From: an uncultured Ruminococcus sp.
GTDB lineage: Bacteria; Bacillota; Clostridia; Oscillospirales; Ruminococcaceae
Assembly: GCA_902787365.1 (NCBI GenBank)
Contig: CADAGC010000008.1
Span: 1-64,000 of the forward strand
Direction: 5' to 3'
DNA length: 64,000 bases
The translations under genes and the position numbers were made by a program. Position 1 is the stretch's first letter. Each line of letters opens with the position of its first letter. This document shows, in pieces, positions 52,609 through 61,280 of this stretch. Below the pieces are notes generated by a model. That model did not search any database. It saw only the letters and a program-made list of their open reading frames with translations, and was not told the origin of the DNA.

Positions 52609-52640
52609 GTGGCGCTTTATTCTATAAACGGGGGAAAACG

Positions 52641-53726
52641 ATGGATCAGTTCAATCAGTTCGGACAATACGGAGGGTACGGCGGTTACGGCGCAGCGCCG
52701 CAGGGCGACCCTGTTATGTTGATACAGGAGCAGAAAAAGAAAGAAAAGCACGGGCTTTTCATAGCCGCCGCCAAGCTTGGCGCTCTGCTCATAATCTATG
52801 AGGTGCTCACAACAGCCATAAGCTATGCATATTACTATGTGCTCTATTATATCAAATCAGGCTCTTTCACCATTGATTTCGGCGTTGTAAGAGAGTATAT
52901 GAGGGAAAGACCCGAGATCGCAAATTCAAGCTTTTACAGAATGCTCGGCAACCTGTCGATAGTTCTCACCTCTCTGACGATACTGCTGCTTTTGGCGGTG
53001 CTTGTGTTCAAGGTAGACCTAAAGCCGATGCTGAAGCCCGAAAAGAAAAAGATCGCAGGCGGCGCTAAGTGGTTCACCCTTTCGATGAGCGTGAACGTTG
53101 CGGTGTCTATAGTCGTTTCGATAATCGTTATGATGCTCAGCTCTATGGGCGTGACCGTTCCCGAATCCGACTTCTCAATGTCAGACGGCAACACGGGAAC
53201 GCTTATCATGCAGTTTCTGTATGTCGTGGCGTTAGGCCCTGTCTGTGAGGAGCTGCTCTACAGAGGTGTTATAATCACCCTCTTAAAGCCCTACGGCAAG
53301 GGGCTTGCGGTGTTCTTCTCGGCATTCATCTTCGGCTATATGCACGGCAATATACCCCAGTTTGCCTCAGCGTTCGCAGGTGGCCTTGTGTTTGCGGCGA
53401 TAGCTGTAAAGTATGATTCTATCGTGCCTACTATAGTCATGCATATAATGAATAACATCTGCGCCAGCATAGGCGACTTTGCAAAGGTCATGGACGTAAG
53501 CGAAGAGTTCTCAAACAACCTGTATTACGGCGTTGTCATAGCCTGCGGTATCATAGGTATGTATATGCTTTTCGTAAATATCAAGGAATTAAAGCCCGTC
53601 GAGGAAAAGACTTTCCTGCTCACAGCAGGCGAGCGCAGACGTGCGGTGTTTTTAAATATCGTTATGCTCATATACTTCGGCTGGATATTTGTTGAGTATA
53701 TCAATTCCTTTATCAAGAGCAACTAA
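52641..53726 (+). CDS. CPBP intramembrane glutamic protease (CAAX/Abi family)
   Basis: 361 residues, about eight helices after a Gly/Tyr-rich cytoplasmic start (FGQYGGYGGYGAAPQGDP). The catalytic motifs are present: PVCEELLYRG (EExxxR), FGYMHGNIPQ (His) and HIMNN. Family members process prenylated or bacteriocin-type peptides or modify surface proteins; the target is unknown. Starts 32 bases after the glycosyltransferase. Confidence 0.88.
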   Translation: MDQFNQFGQYGGYGGYGAAPQGDPVMLIQEQKKKEKHGLFIAAAKLGALLIIYEVLTTAISYAYYYVLYYIKSGSFTIDFGVVREYMRERPEIANSSFYRMLGNLSIVLTSLTILLLLAVLVFKVDLKPMLKPEKKKIAGGAKWFTLSMSVNVAVSIVVSIIVMMLSSMGVTVPESDFSMSDGNTGTLIMQFLYVVALGPVCEELLYRGVIITLLKPYGKGLAVFFSAFIFGYMHGNIPQFASAFAGGLVFAAIAVKYDSIVPTIVMHIMNNICASIGDFAKVMDVSEEFSNNLYYGVVIACGIIGMYMLFVNIKELKPVEEKTFLLTAGERRRAVFLNIVMLIYFGWIFVEYINSFIKSN

Positions 53727-53727
53727 A

Positions 53728-53860
53728 AAATGCACAATGCATAATTAAGGTGCGCCCTTCGGGCGTTATCTTTAAAAATAGTTGCCTGATATGGGTATAG
53801 TCAATATATTGATTTAAATATCGGCGCTTTGCGCCGACACAATAATTATGCATTAATAGA
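53728..53860. repeat. ATGCACAATGCATAATTAAGG repeat module
   Basis: Starts TGCACAATGCATAATTAAGG and contains CGCCCTTCGGGCG and CGGCGCTTTGCGCCG hairpins, ending AATAATTATGCATT: inverted ATGCAT-type ends with stems inside. No gene. Confidence 0.6.
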
Positions 53861-53874
53861 GGGGGGGCGAGCGA

Positions 53875-56800
53875 ATGGAAGTTCTGTGGATGATATCACC
53901 TTTGGTGCTTATACCGCTGCTGATACACTTTGTCAGAAAGTCGGGCAGATATGAGAACCATATCAATGACCTGTTCCGCTTCGGCAGGATAGACCAGAAT
54001 GAATACTTTCGCATAATGAATAAAATGCCCCCGCCGTTTCTCAGAAACGGTATGCCGCCTGTGGGGGCACCTCCGCAGGGAATGCAGGGTGCGCCTTATG
54101 TTCCCTCACAGGGAACGCCCTCACAGGGAACACCGGTAGCACCGCCGCAGGGTCAGCCTATAACACCGCCGCAGGGAGTGCCCGTAGCACCCCCGCAGGG
54201 TCAGCCTGCCCCTCAGCCTGTTCCCCAGACTATGCAGCCGCAGCCTATGCCCTACACTGTACCTCAGGGTGTACCCGTGCAGCAGCCTGTTCCTCCCGTG
54301 GGAACGCCCCCTCAGGGAACTCAGGGAGTACCCCCTCAGGGAATGCCCCGGCCTCAGTATTTTGCGCCGCAGCAGGGAAATCCTGTGCAGGGTATGATGC
54401 CTCCTCCTGCATATCAGCCCATACCGCAGCCCGAAAAGGAAAAAGTAAGCTCTTCCTCGGTAATGCTCACGGTGGGCGTTATACTCGTATCTATCGCAGG
54501 CCTTATCTTCGCCACAGCTTTGTGGGCGTCATTCGGCGGCGGCGGCAGAACGGGCATAATCGCCTTTGCGGCACTCTTCTTCTTTGCAATATGCTCATTC
54601 TCGTATAAAAAGCTCGGCCTTAAGAACTCATCAAACGCTTTCTTCTCGCTGGGTGCTATCTTCACCACTATAACCTACCTGACGGCAGGCTATTATGAGC
54701 TATTCGGCTCGGAATTCTCCTTTGACGGCGGCCATAAATGGGGCTTTGTGTCGGGGGCGGTGCTGATAGTTACGGCGCTTGCGGCTATCGGCCATAAGCT
54801 TTATCAGAAGAGGTACCTCGCCATTACCTCCCTTGCAGGCGGATTTGCGGCGTTTATGGCGCTTGCCTATGATATATCGTCGGGCAGCGACGGCGTCTTC
54901 TCGATGCTTTCGGCAATAGCACTTTCGGCCTGCCTCGGTATAGTTATTCTTATCAAGGGCAAGCCCGACTGGGCGGCGGATACTTTAAAGGTCTGCGCAG
55001 GCCTTGCGGCAGTTTCGGCGGTCAATTCCCTGTTTATACAGAATATCGGTAAATGGGGTGCGGCTGACTTTGTAAACGCTGTCATACTCTTTGCGATAAT
55101 CTCACTCTATGCTTTCAGGCGTGATTCAAGACCCATGCTGGGACTGCACAGTATATATATGCTTGCGGTGTCATGCTCGATGGTGTTACAGATATTTATG
55201 GGCAATGATAACGATGCGGCACTTTATGTATCGCTCTTCCTCGTTATAATGGCGTTAGGCCTTGTTTACAGGGGCTTTGCTGTACTGCGCACGGCTGTGT
55301 CGGATAATGTGTTCTCTGTCGCTTTGGGCATAACCCTAATAGCTATGGCTGATGAGAGCGATAATAACATCATTCCCTTTGTTTGCGCTCTGCTGCTCGC
55401 TGTTTATCTTTGCATATTCGCACTTGATAAAAAGCCCTATTCTAAGATATATGCCGTTATCACCCCTGCGGTGCTCGCATACGGTGCAGCGGCGATTGAT
55501 TCTTATGTTACTTACGCCCACGAGAGCGACCCCGGGCTGTATACAGCGATAGGCCTTTCGGTAATCTATTCGCTTATTGCTTTAGGGCTGTGCGCCCTTT
55601 CAAAAAAGCCCTTAAAATTCGAGCTAAATTATATCAGCGGCGCTTTCACCGTCTTTGCGGCAGTCTGCACGGTAGTTATCGCAGACAGCACGGCAAGAGA
55701 TGAAACTGCACAGCGGCTCATGGCTCTTGCAGCGGCGGTGTTTGCACTATTTGTCACCTGCCGAAGCAGGCTTCAGATCGCATCGGCGCTGCCTGCATTT
55801 ATGTGTGCGGTCATAGCGGCACAATGCGGCGACTCACTTGCCCCGGACAGCGTGTATGCAGGCAAGCTCACGGGCGCACTTATGGCCTATGCGGCGTTTA
55901 TGATACTGTCACGGGCAGTTTTCTCCGAGCAGGTCTATTCGTATGTGTATAATAAGAGCACACGGCTCGACCCCTTCGTGTTCGGTGCGGCATCTGCTGT
56001 GCTGACGCTGTTCACTATATCTGATCAGTATGTAAGCGGCTTTATGGCTATGAAATCCGTGCGGCTCTATCAGCCCACGGCAATAGACTATATACTTCCG
56101 CTGCTTGCGTGGGTTTCCCTTACAGCGCTTATAATGCTGCTCATAAGGCCTAAAAACCCCGCATCGCTCAACACCATATTCGCAATCGGCGGCTCGCTTT
56201 CGTCGCTTGGCGTGAGTGCTCGGCTGATAACCTTTATAAAGGGCTTTATCAATGCCGACTATAATATAGGCTCGCTGGTGGCGGCGCTGATAGTGTTTGT
56301 CTGCCTGTGCATACTCTCCCGTGTGATATTTGCAGAGGGGCTTATCAAAAAGACCGAAAACTGCCTCTTCCCCGATATCTTTGCAGTATCGGCAGCGGCG
56401 GCGCTCTTTAGCATATATCTTATCCCTCAGCAGCGCTATTACAGAGAGACTTATCAGACCGAGCTGTTCCTTTTCTGGCTGGCAGCAGGTGCATTTGCCT
56501 TTATCCTTATAAGAAAGAAAAGCAGCCCACGTCTTAACACAGCCCTTAAGCTCATATCCTCGGGCGCATGGCTGATAGCCTTTATCGAGCGGCCTTTCCT
56601 TGTCTCCGACACCGACACGGTGGAGATGAAAGTTACAGTCATAGCCATAGCCGTGTTCGGCTTTGCGGCGAAGTTCATCTTACGAAAGAACGAAAAGCTG
56701 TCAGAAAATTTCGCAACAGCGGTACACGTTTTCGCTATGATACTTCTTATAGGCGATGCGCTTGTAAACCAGTCGCTTATCAATACTATAATAGTACTCA

Positions 56801-57060
56801 CGGTAGCGGCGGCGGTAATGGTGATATCTTTCATCATCAAGAAAAAGCGCTGGTTCCTCATATCGGCGGTAATGCTTGTGGGGCTTACCATTTACATCTG
56901 CAAGGATTTCCTCACATCAATAAGCTGGTGGGTATATCTGCTTGTCATCGGCATATTGCTCATATCAATAGCTGTTTCAAACGAATACTTCAAGAACAAG
57001 AACGAGCAGCAGGGCGTGCCCGAGAAAAAGGGCAGGTTCTTTGAGGAATGGAAATGGTGA
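53875..57060 (+). CDS. Very large membrane protein with a PQG-repeat cytoplasmic head
   Basis: 1061 residues. One helix at the start (LWMISPLVLIPLLIHFVRK), then a Pro/Gln/Gly-rich segment (about 58-190) of short degenerate units such as PPQGxPVxP and PSQGTP. After PQPEKEKVSSSSV come roughly 25 hydrophobic segments to the end. The head resembles the disordered tails of surface or secretion proteins; the rest resembles multi-helix proteins of the DUF2157/DUF2339 kind, by layout only. Adjacent proteins also carry Gly/Tyr heads. Function unknown. Confidence 0.75.
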   Translation: MEVLWMISPLVLIPLLIHFVRKSGRYENHINDLFRFGRIDQNEYFRIMNKMPPPFLRNGMPPVGAPPQGMQGAPYVPSQGTPSQGTPVAPPQGQPITPPQGVPVAPPQGQPAPQPVPQTMQPQPMPYTVPQGVPVQQPVPPVGTPPQGTQGVPPQGMPRPQYFAPQQGNPVQGMMPPPAYQPIPQPEKEKVSSSSVMLTVGVILVSIAGLIFATALWASFGGGGRTGIIAFAALFFFAICSFSYKKLGLKNSSNAFFSLGAIFTTITYLTAGYYELFGSEFSFDGGHKWGFVSGAVLIVTALAAIGHKLYQKRYLAITSLAGGFAAFMALAYDISSGSDGVFSMLSAIALSACLGIVILIKGKPDWAADTLKVCAGLAAVSAVNSLFIQNIGKWGAADFVNAVILFAIISLYAFRRDSRPMLGLHSIYMLAVSCSMVLQIFMGNDNDAALYVSLFLVIMALGLVYRGFAVLRTAVSDNVFSVALGITLIAMADESDNNIIPFVCALLLAVYLCIFALDKKPYSKIYAVITPAVLAYGAAAIDSYVTYAHESDPGLYTAIGLSVIYSLIALGLCALSKKPLKFELNYISGAFTVFAAVCTVVIADSTARDETAQRLMALAAAVFALFVTCRSRLQIASALPAFMCAVIAAQCGDSLAPDSVYAGKLTGALMAYAAFMILSRAVFSEQVYSYVYNKSTRLDPFVFGAASAVLTLFTISDQYVSGFMAMKSVRLYQPTAIDYILPLLAWVSLTALIMLLIRPKNPASLNTIFAIGGSLSSLGVSARLITFIKGFINADYNIGSLVAALIVFVCLCILSRVIFAEGLIKKTENCLFPDIFAVSAAAALFSIYLIPQQRYYRETYQTELFLFWLAAGAFAFILIRKKSSPRLNTALKLISSGAWLIAFIERPFLVSDTDTVEMKVTVIAIAVFGFAAKFILRKNEKLSENFATAVHVFAMILLIGDALVNQSLINTIIVLTVAAAVMVISFIIKKKRWFLISAVMLVGLTIYICKDFLTSISWWVYLLVIGILLISIAVSNEYFKNKNEQQGVPEKKGRFFEEWKW

Positions 57061-57225
57061 GACAGAAGCAGGAAATAAGTAGCAAAAGCCCTCTCCCAAG
57101 GTCGGGGGAGGGCTTGAATCATGCACAAAGGCGTGGCGTCTGTGTTGTGCAAACTTACGAAATATGGCGTGGGATATTGACACTTACCTAAGGGAAGAGT
57201 GTATGATAGGAGTGGGAAAGGCGGA

Positions 57226-57457
57226 TAAATCGGGGAATGTGGGGAAATGCATAATTCATAATGCATAATGCATAATTGAGGTGTCGCCCATTCGGGCGAC
57301 GAATTAAAAGTAGGTGATGCACACCCGAAGGGGTATGCGCCTCAACATACAATTAGGTAATCAATTCGTCCGACGCCGCCGTGCCATACCTTATCTTAAG
57401 CTAAGCGCTTCATCGGCGGCACTTGACCCGTGCGGCCGAGCACCAAATCCCGATTTA
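57226..57457. repeat. Composite repeat bounded by TAAATCGGG / CCCGATTTA, copy 3
   Basis: 232 bases with terminal inverted repeats like those at 26522 and 34117. Holds ATGCATAATG tandem units, the TCGCCC-ATTC-GGGCGA hairpin and short inverted repeats, ending 34 bases upstream of the MerR start. Confidence 0.6.
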
Positions 57458-57491
57458 CCAACCAATACAACCAAAGGAGTCAGCAACAGCT

Positions 57492-58295
57492 ATGAAAATA
57501 AAGGAAGTATGCGCACGCACGGGGCTTACCGAGCGAAGCGTGCGCTATTATGTCGAGCAGGGCTTGTGCGTGCCACGGCAGGCAGAGGTCAGAGGCAGGG
57601 TCTACAGCGACTATACTGCCGAAAACGTCAGGGAACTGCGGCAGATAATAAGACTGCGTGCCATAGGCCTGTCAATAGAGCAGATATGCCGCATAAAGGC
57701 AGGGGAGGATATCCCTGCAATAATGGCGGAGCACCGTGCCGCTCTTGCCGACGAGCTTGAGCGCAAGCAGAAGATATACGATACCCTCAAGGAAACGAGC
57801 TTTGACGATATAAGCGACATAGCCGCCCTTAGTGAAGCGGTAATGCCTGCCCTCGGCGAGGGGATAACGCCGCCCGACTTCTCACGCTTTGAGGATATAT
57901 CCGTCTACGGGCAGGAGCTTAGCGATATATCCGACGAGCCTTGGTATCAGCGTGGCAGGCGGTTAGCAGGGGCGGTGCTGTTTGTGATAATCATAGCCAC
58001 AATGGTCGCCGTTACGAGCAGTCTCGGGATAATAGTGTTTCTGTGTGCGGCTTTGCTGTTTATGAAGCGGCGCTCGGGGTATCTGTCGCTGTTTCGCATT
58101 CTGGCACTGCTCGGAATAGCCGTCAACTCGGTGACGCTGCACGGAATGATAAAGGATATCGAAACGAGCAGCTATACCCTGGTTGCCGACAAGCCCGAGG
58201 GCGAGCTTGTTTATATCATCATTATCGCCGCAGAGGCCGTGGCGCTGCTGCTATTGTTCTTGTCGAAGAGTGTTAAGGAGTATCTGAGGTTGTAG
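57492..58295 (+). CDS. MerR-family regulator with C-terminal membrane helices
   Basis: ATG at 57492 is the first with the MerR start (MKIKEVCARTGLTERSVRYY); an in-frame ATG at 57423 lies in the repeat. The 267-residue protein has the winged-helix (about 1-70) and the coiled coil (DELERKQKIYDTLKE). After an acidic linker (FEDISVYGQELSDISDEPWY) come three or four membrane helices (about 160-260). A MerR domain tethered to the membrane is unusual but known in Firmicutes. Ligand unknown. Confidence 0.85.
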   Translation: MKIKEVCARTGLTERSVRYYVEQGLCVPRQAEVRGRVYSDYTAENVRELRQIIRLRAIGLSIEQICRIKAGEDIPAIMAEHRAALADELERKQKIYDTLKETSFDDISDIAALSEAVMPALGEGITPPDFSRFEDISVYGQELSDISDEPWYQRGRRLAGAVLFVIIIATMVAVTSSLGIIVFLCAALLFMKRRSGYLSLFRILALLGIAVNSVTLHGMIKDIETSSYTLVADKPEGELVYIIIIAAEAVALLLLFLSKSVKEYLRL

Positions 58296-58297
58296 GT

Positions 58298-58365
58298 CAA
58301 TGCACAATGCACAATGCACAATGCACAATTAAGGTGTCGGCTTGCGCCGATATGCCCCACGATTT
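58298..58365. repeat. TGCACAATGCAC tandem module
   Basis: Four copies of ATGCACA(A), then AATTAAGGTGTCGGCTTGCG and the CGGCTTGCGCCG hairpin. Confidence 0.6.
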
Positions 58366-58409
58366 ATCAGACCACGCTATCCCTGCGCTGATAGGCGCAA
58401 AGAGCAAAA

Positions 58410-58425
58410 TGTTCCACGTGGAACA
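58410..58425. promoter_or_regulatory. parS-like site (Spo0J/ParB binding palindrome)
   Basis: The perfect 16-base palindrome TGTTCCACGTGGAACA fits the parS consensus (tGTTNCACGTGAAACa and its GGAAC variants). parS sites lie near the replication origin. Only one was seen in the window. Confidence 0.75.
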
Positions 58426-58485
58426 TTTGTATTATAAATTGCCGCTTTAGCCCCCCATATTCCCGACATCTTACGTCTAAATACC

Positions 58486-58521
58486 CAAAGCGGACGGGTG
58501 AGTGACTTGTCCGCTTTGTTT
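58486..58521. terminator. Hairpin terminator
   Basis: CAAAGCGGAC / GTCCGCTTTG, then TTTAT. Confidence 0.7.
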
Positions 58522-58546
58522 ATTCCTACAAATCCTACAAAACCAC

Positions 58547-58575
58547 TTGACATTGTGGGAAATGTGTGGTAGAAT
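58547..58575 (+). promoter_or_regulatory. Promoter of the metY leader
   Basis: TTGACA, 17 bases, TAGAAT; about 380 bases before metY. Confidence 0.75.
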
Positions 58576-58652
58576 GTAATCACAGTAAAACATAGAAAGC
58601 CGATAGGAATTATAATGCACCCGAATTCCTTAAGGCAAAAGGAGACAAGACA

Positions 58653-58715
58653 ATGAGATTTGGATATGCGCAGATAAAAAGCCTGACTAAGCGAATGTAC
58701 CGATGTTTGTTTTAA
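58653..58715 (+). CDS. Short leader-type frame, 20 codons
   Basis: An AAAAGGAGACAAGACA ribosome site precedes ATG; the product is MRFGYAQIKSLTKRMYRCLF. A hairpin (AGGAATT...GAATTCCT) lies upstream in the same transcript. It may be a leader peptide or the start of a gene cut by the palindromic repeat that begins ten bases after its stop. Confidence 0.35.
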   Translation: MRFGYAQIKSLTKRMYRCLF

Positions 58716-58724
58716 AGATAACAG

Positions 58725-58812
58725 CTGACCCCGAGGCGGTTCCTTGGAAACTTTGGGAGACGTTCACGTTCACCAAAGTTCTCCAAGCCTTACCAAGCGC
58801 CGAGCGGGTCAG
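58725..58812. repeat. Palindromic repeat (CTGACCC family), copy 2
   Basis: Reverse orientation of 25519-25604: CTTGGAAACTTTGG, AAAGTTCTCCAAG and CCGAGCGGGTCAG ends match. It lies in the metY leader. Confidence 0.7.
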
Positions 58813-58957
58813 CCAGGGGGTTGGTTTCAGCAGAGCTTAAACCGGGGCTGTGCCCCCATTAGGAATAAGAAAAAGACAACAAAACATTCCTTTATGAAAA
58901 GTATAAAAAAGAAAAAACAGAAAAATCAAACAAAACAATAAACGGAGGTCATTCACA

Positions 58958-60256
58958 ATGAGCAATATAAATGAAAGAAACTTAAGATTCGAGACAAAGC
59001 AGCTTCACATAGGTCAGGAAACTCCCGACCCCACAACAGACGCAAGAGCAGTTCCGATATACCTTACATCCTCTTATGTGTTCCATAACAGCGAGCACGC
59101 AGCAGACCGCTTCGGTTTAAGAGATGCAGGCAACATCTACGGCAGACTTACAAACCCCACACAGGACGTTTTTGAAAGACGTATCGCAGCTCTTGAGGGC
59201 GGTGTGGCTGCAATAGCTGTAAGCTCGGGCGCTGCTGCTATCACATACGCTATTCAGACAGCGGCTCACGCAGGCGACCATATAGTTGCTGCAAAGAACA
59301 TCTACGGCGGCACCTACAACCTGCTCGCTCACACTCTTAAGGACTACGGCATAACCACAACATTCGTTGACCCCTTTGACTATGAGGGCATCGAGGCAGC
59401 TATTCAGGGGAACACAAAGGCTATCGAGATAGAAACTCTCGGCAACCCCAACTCCGAGGTAGTAGATATCGAGAGAATAGCAAATATCGCCCACAAGCAC
59501 GGCATTCCGCTGATAGTTGACAACACATTCGCAACACCTTACCTTGTAAGACCTATTGAATACGGCGCTGACGTGGTAGTTCACTCGGCAACTAAGTTCA
59601 TAGGCGGCCACGGTACAACAATAGGCGGCGTTATCGTTGATTCGGGCAAGTTCGACTGGGCAAAGAGCGACAAGTTCCCCTGGCTGACAGAGCCCAACGT
59701 TTCCTACCACGGCGTAAGCTTTGCAAGAGACACAGCACCTGCTGCATTCGTAACATACATCAGAGCTATTCTTCTTCGTGACACAGGCTCGACACTTTCG
59801 CCCGTACACGCATTCGTGTTCTTACAGGGCCTTGAGACACTCTCTTTAAGAGTTGAGCGTCACCGTGAGAATGCCCTTAAGGTAGTTGAGTTCTTAAAGA
59901 ACCACCCCAAGGTCGCAAAGGTAAACCACCCCTCTGTATCTGACAACGCAGAGCAGCAGGCACTTTATAAGAAGTATTTCCCCGAGGGCGGCGGCTCTAT
60001 CTTCACATTTGAAGTAAAGGGCGGCGCAGCCGAGGCACAGAAATTCATTGACAACTTACAGCTTTTCTCGCTGCTTGCCAATGTAGCAGATGTAAAGAGC
60101 CTTGCAATTCACCCCGCTTCCACCACTCACTCAGAGTGCAACGAGCAGGAACTTGCAGATCAGGGAATCAAGCCCAACACAGTAAGACTCTCGATAGGCA
60201 CAGAGCATATCGACGACATACTGTTCGACATCAAGGAAGCACTTGAAGCAGTTTAA
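58958..60256 (+). CDS. metY: O-acetylhomoserine sulfhydrylase (MetY)
   Basis: 432 residues, start after GGAGGTCATTCACA. It is a PLP enzyme of the Cys/Met family that makes homocysteine from O-acetylhomoserine and sulfide. The PLP lysine is K213 in HSATKFIGGHGTTIGG; NTFATPYLVRPIEYGADVVV and SLAIHPASTTHSE are the other signatures. Strong codon bias. A 380-base leader with promoter, hairpin and short frame precedes it. Confidence 0.95.
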   Translation: MSNINERNLRFETKQLHIGQETPDPTTDARAVPIYLTSSYVFHNSEHAADRFGLRDAGNIYGRLTNPTQDVFERRIAALEGGVAAIAVSSGAAAITYAIQTAAHAGDHIVAAKNIYGGTYNLLAHTLKDYGITTTFVDPFDYEGIEAAIQGNTKAIEIETLGNPNSEVVDIERIANIAHKHGIPLIVDNTFATPYLVRPIEYGADVVVHSATKFIGGHGTTIGGVIVDSGKFDWAKSDKFPWLTEPNVSYHGVSFARDTAPAAFVTYIRAILLRDTGSTLSPVHAFVFLQGLETLSLRVERHRENALKVVEFLKNHPKVAKVNHPSVSDNAEQQALYKKYFPEGGGSIFTFEVKGGAAEAQKFIDNLQLFSLLANVADVKSLAIHPASTTHSECNEQELADQGIKPNTVRLSIGTEHIDDILFDIKEALEAV

Positions 60257-60260
60257 CAGC

Positions 60261-60405
60261 AAAAAAGAGGCAAGACCCAGCCAATCTTACCTCTTTCAAT
60301 ATATCTAAATCCTACCTCCTCAATAATAGGATAACAAGATAATAATATATTTCCATTAAGAAATCTCCCCTCCGGAATAAGCCGCCGGAGGGGAGAACTC
60401 TTTTT
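60261..60405 (+). terminator. Two terminators after metY
   Basis: AAAGAGG-CAAGA / TCTT-ACCTCTTT (60261-60297) and TCTCCCCTCCGG / CCGGAGGGGAGA plus five T (60364-60405). Confidence 0.8.
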
Positions 60406-60426
60406 AACAGGTAAAAGTTAACAGTT

Positions 60427-60500
60427 AACAGTTAACAGTTGAGGTGTCCTGCGCAGCAGGGCGCAATAATTATGCATTATGAATTATGAATTATGCATTG
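60427..60500. repeat. GTTAACA tandem and ATGCATTATGAATT module
   Basis: Three copies of GTTAACA, then GTTGAGGTGTCCTGCGCAGC and ATGCATTATGAATTATG. The last bases form the end of the bioY frame. Confidence 0.6.
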
Positions 60501-61107
60501 ATTTTAGCGGTGCTTCCAGCGCAGAAGCTGTCATGGCGGCGAGAACGCATTTTACAATGTCTGTCGGCAGAAATGCCAGCGCAAAGGGAAATATGGCCTC
60601 TTTAAGACCCATTTTGGTGTAATACATTCCATGTATAAGCCCGGGGATATCTACTGCGAGAATGCCTATGACTATGGCAAGAGCGAGATACGCCACGAAA
60701 TGCACGTTTCGGCGGGCAAGGCCTGTGTATTTCTTATCGACTGCGGCGAAAATGGGCGCTTTTGCAAGGGCTATGAGCAGAGGGGCTATGTAGAAGCCGA
60801 TGATATAACCGCCGCCTGCCGTGGGAAAGCGTGTATAAAGCGTGCCGAAGCCCGACATAACGGGCAGCCCCACAACGCCCAGCATCATATAGACTACCCC
60901 GACCAAAAAGGCATCGGCGGGGCTTAACAGCAGCCCTGCAAGTATTACGCCGAAGGTCTGCAAGGTGAAGCTAACCCCCGCAGAGAACGGGTTTGGCACG
61001 GCTATCCAGGAGCAGATGCAGATGAGAGCTGCAAACATCGCCACAAAGGCTATCCGCTGAGGGGTGAAGCGGTTTTTGCGTGTTTTTATTGTTTTTGTGT
61101 TTTCCAT
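60484..61107 (-). CDS. bioY: BioY biotin transporter subunit
   Basis: ATG at 61107 after AGAAAGGTGAC. The 207-residue S component has about six helices and the BioY motifs FTLQTFGVILAGLLLSP, LVGVVYMMLGVVGLPVMSG and PTAGGGYIIGFY. It imports biotin, alone or with an ECF module. The last residues (APLKSMHNS) run into the repeat at 60427, so the natural end may have been altered. Confidence 0.93.
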   Translation of the reverse strand: MENTKTIKTRKNRFTPQRIAFVAMFAALICICSWIAVPNPFSAGVSFTLQTFGVILAGLLLSPADAFLVGVVYMMLGVVGLPVMSGFGTLYTRFPTAGGGYIIGFYIAPLLIALAKAPIFAAVDKKYTGLARRNVHFVAYLALAIVIGILAVDIPGLIHGMYYTKMGLKEAIFPFALAFLPTDIVKCVLAAMTASALEAPLKSMHNS

Positions 61108-61131
61108 ATATGTCACCTTTCTAAAAATAAT

Positions 61132-61176
61132 TTGTTGACATAAGACAGTATAGCACATCTTCCGCTATTTGTCAAC
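61132..61176 (-). promoter_or_regulatory. bioY promoter within an inverted repeat
   Basis: Minus strand TTGACA (61170-61175), 17 bases, TATACT (61147-61152). The arms TTGTTGACA (61132) and TGTCAAC (61170) are inverted and flank the -10. A biotin-repressor site is possible but the spacing differs from the usual box. Confidence 0.55.
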
Positions 61177-61208
61177 CCCTAATCTTAAAAGCGGTAAACA
61201 ATGCTTGC

Positions 61209-61237
61209 TTGACTTTAGTTTGCAGATATGGTATAAT
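61209..61237 (+). promoter_or_regulatory. Promoter of the EAL gene
   Basis: TTGACT, 17 bases, TATAAT. Confidence 0.8.
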
Positions 61238-61280
61238 TAATCTGTATAACTATGCTTTTCTGTGGAAAGGGGGTCTGCTT

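Noticed and set aside
54100..54420. Regular short repeats that could be mistaken for a CRISPR array
   Set aside because: They are in-frame Pro/Gln/Gly codons of one large gene, without fixed spacers.
57423..57491. Extended N-terminus of the MerR gene
   Set aside because: The MerR fold begins exactly at 57492 and the upstream part is repeat sequence.
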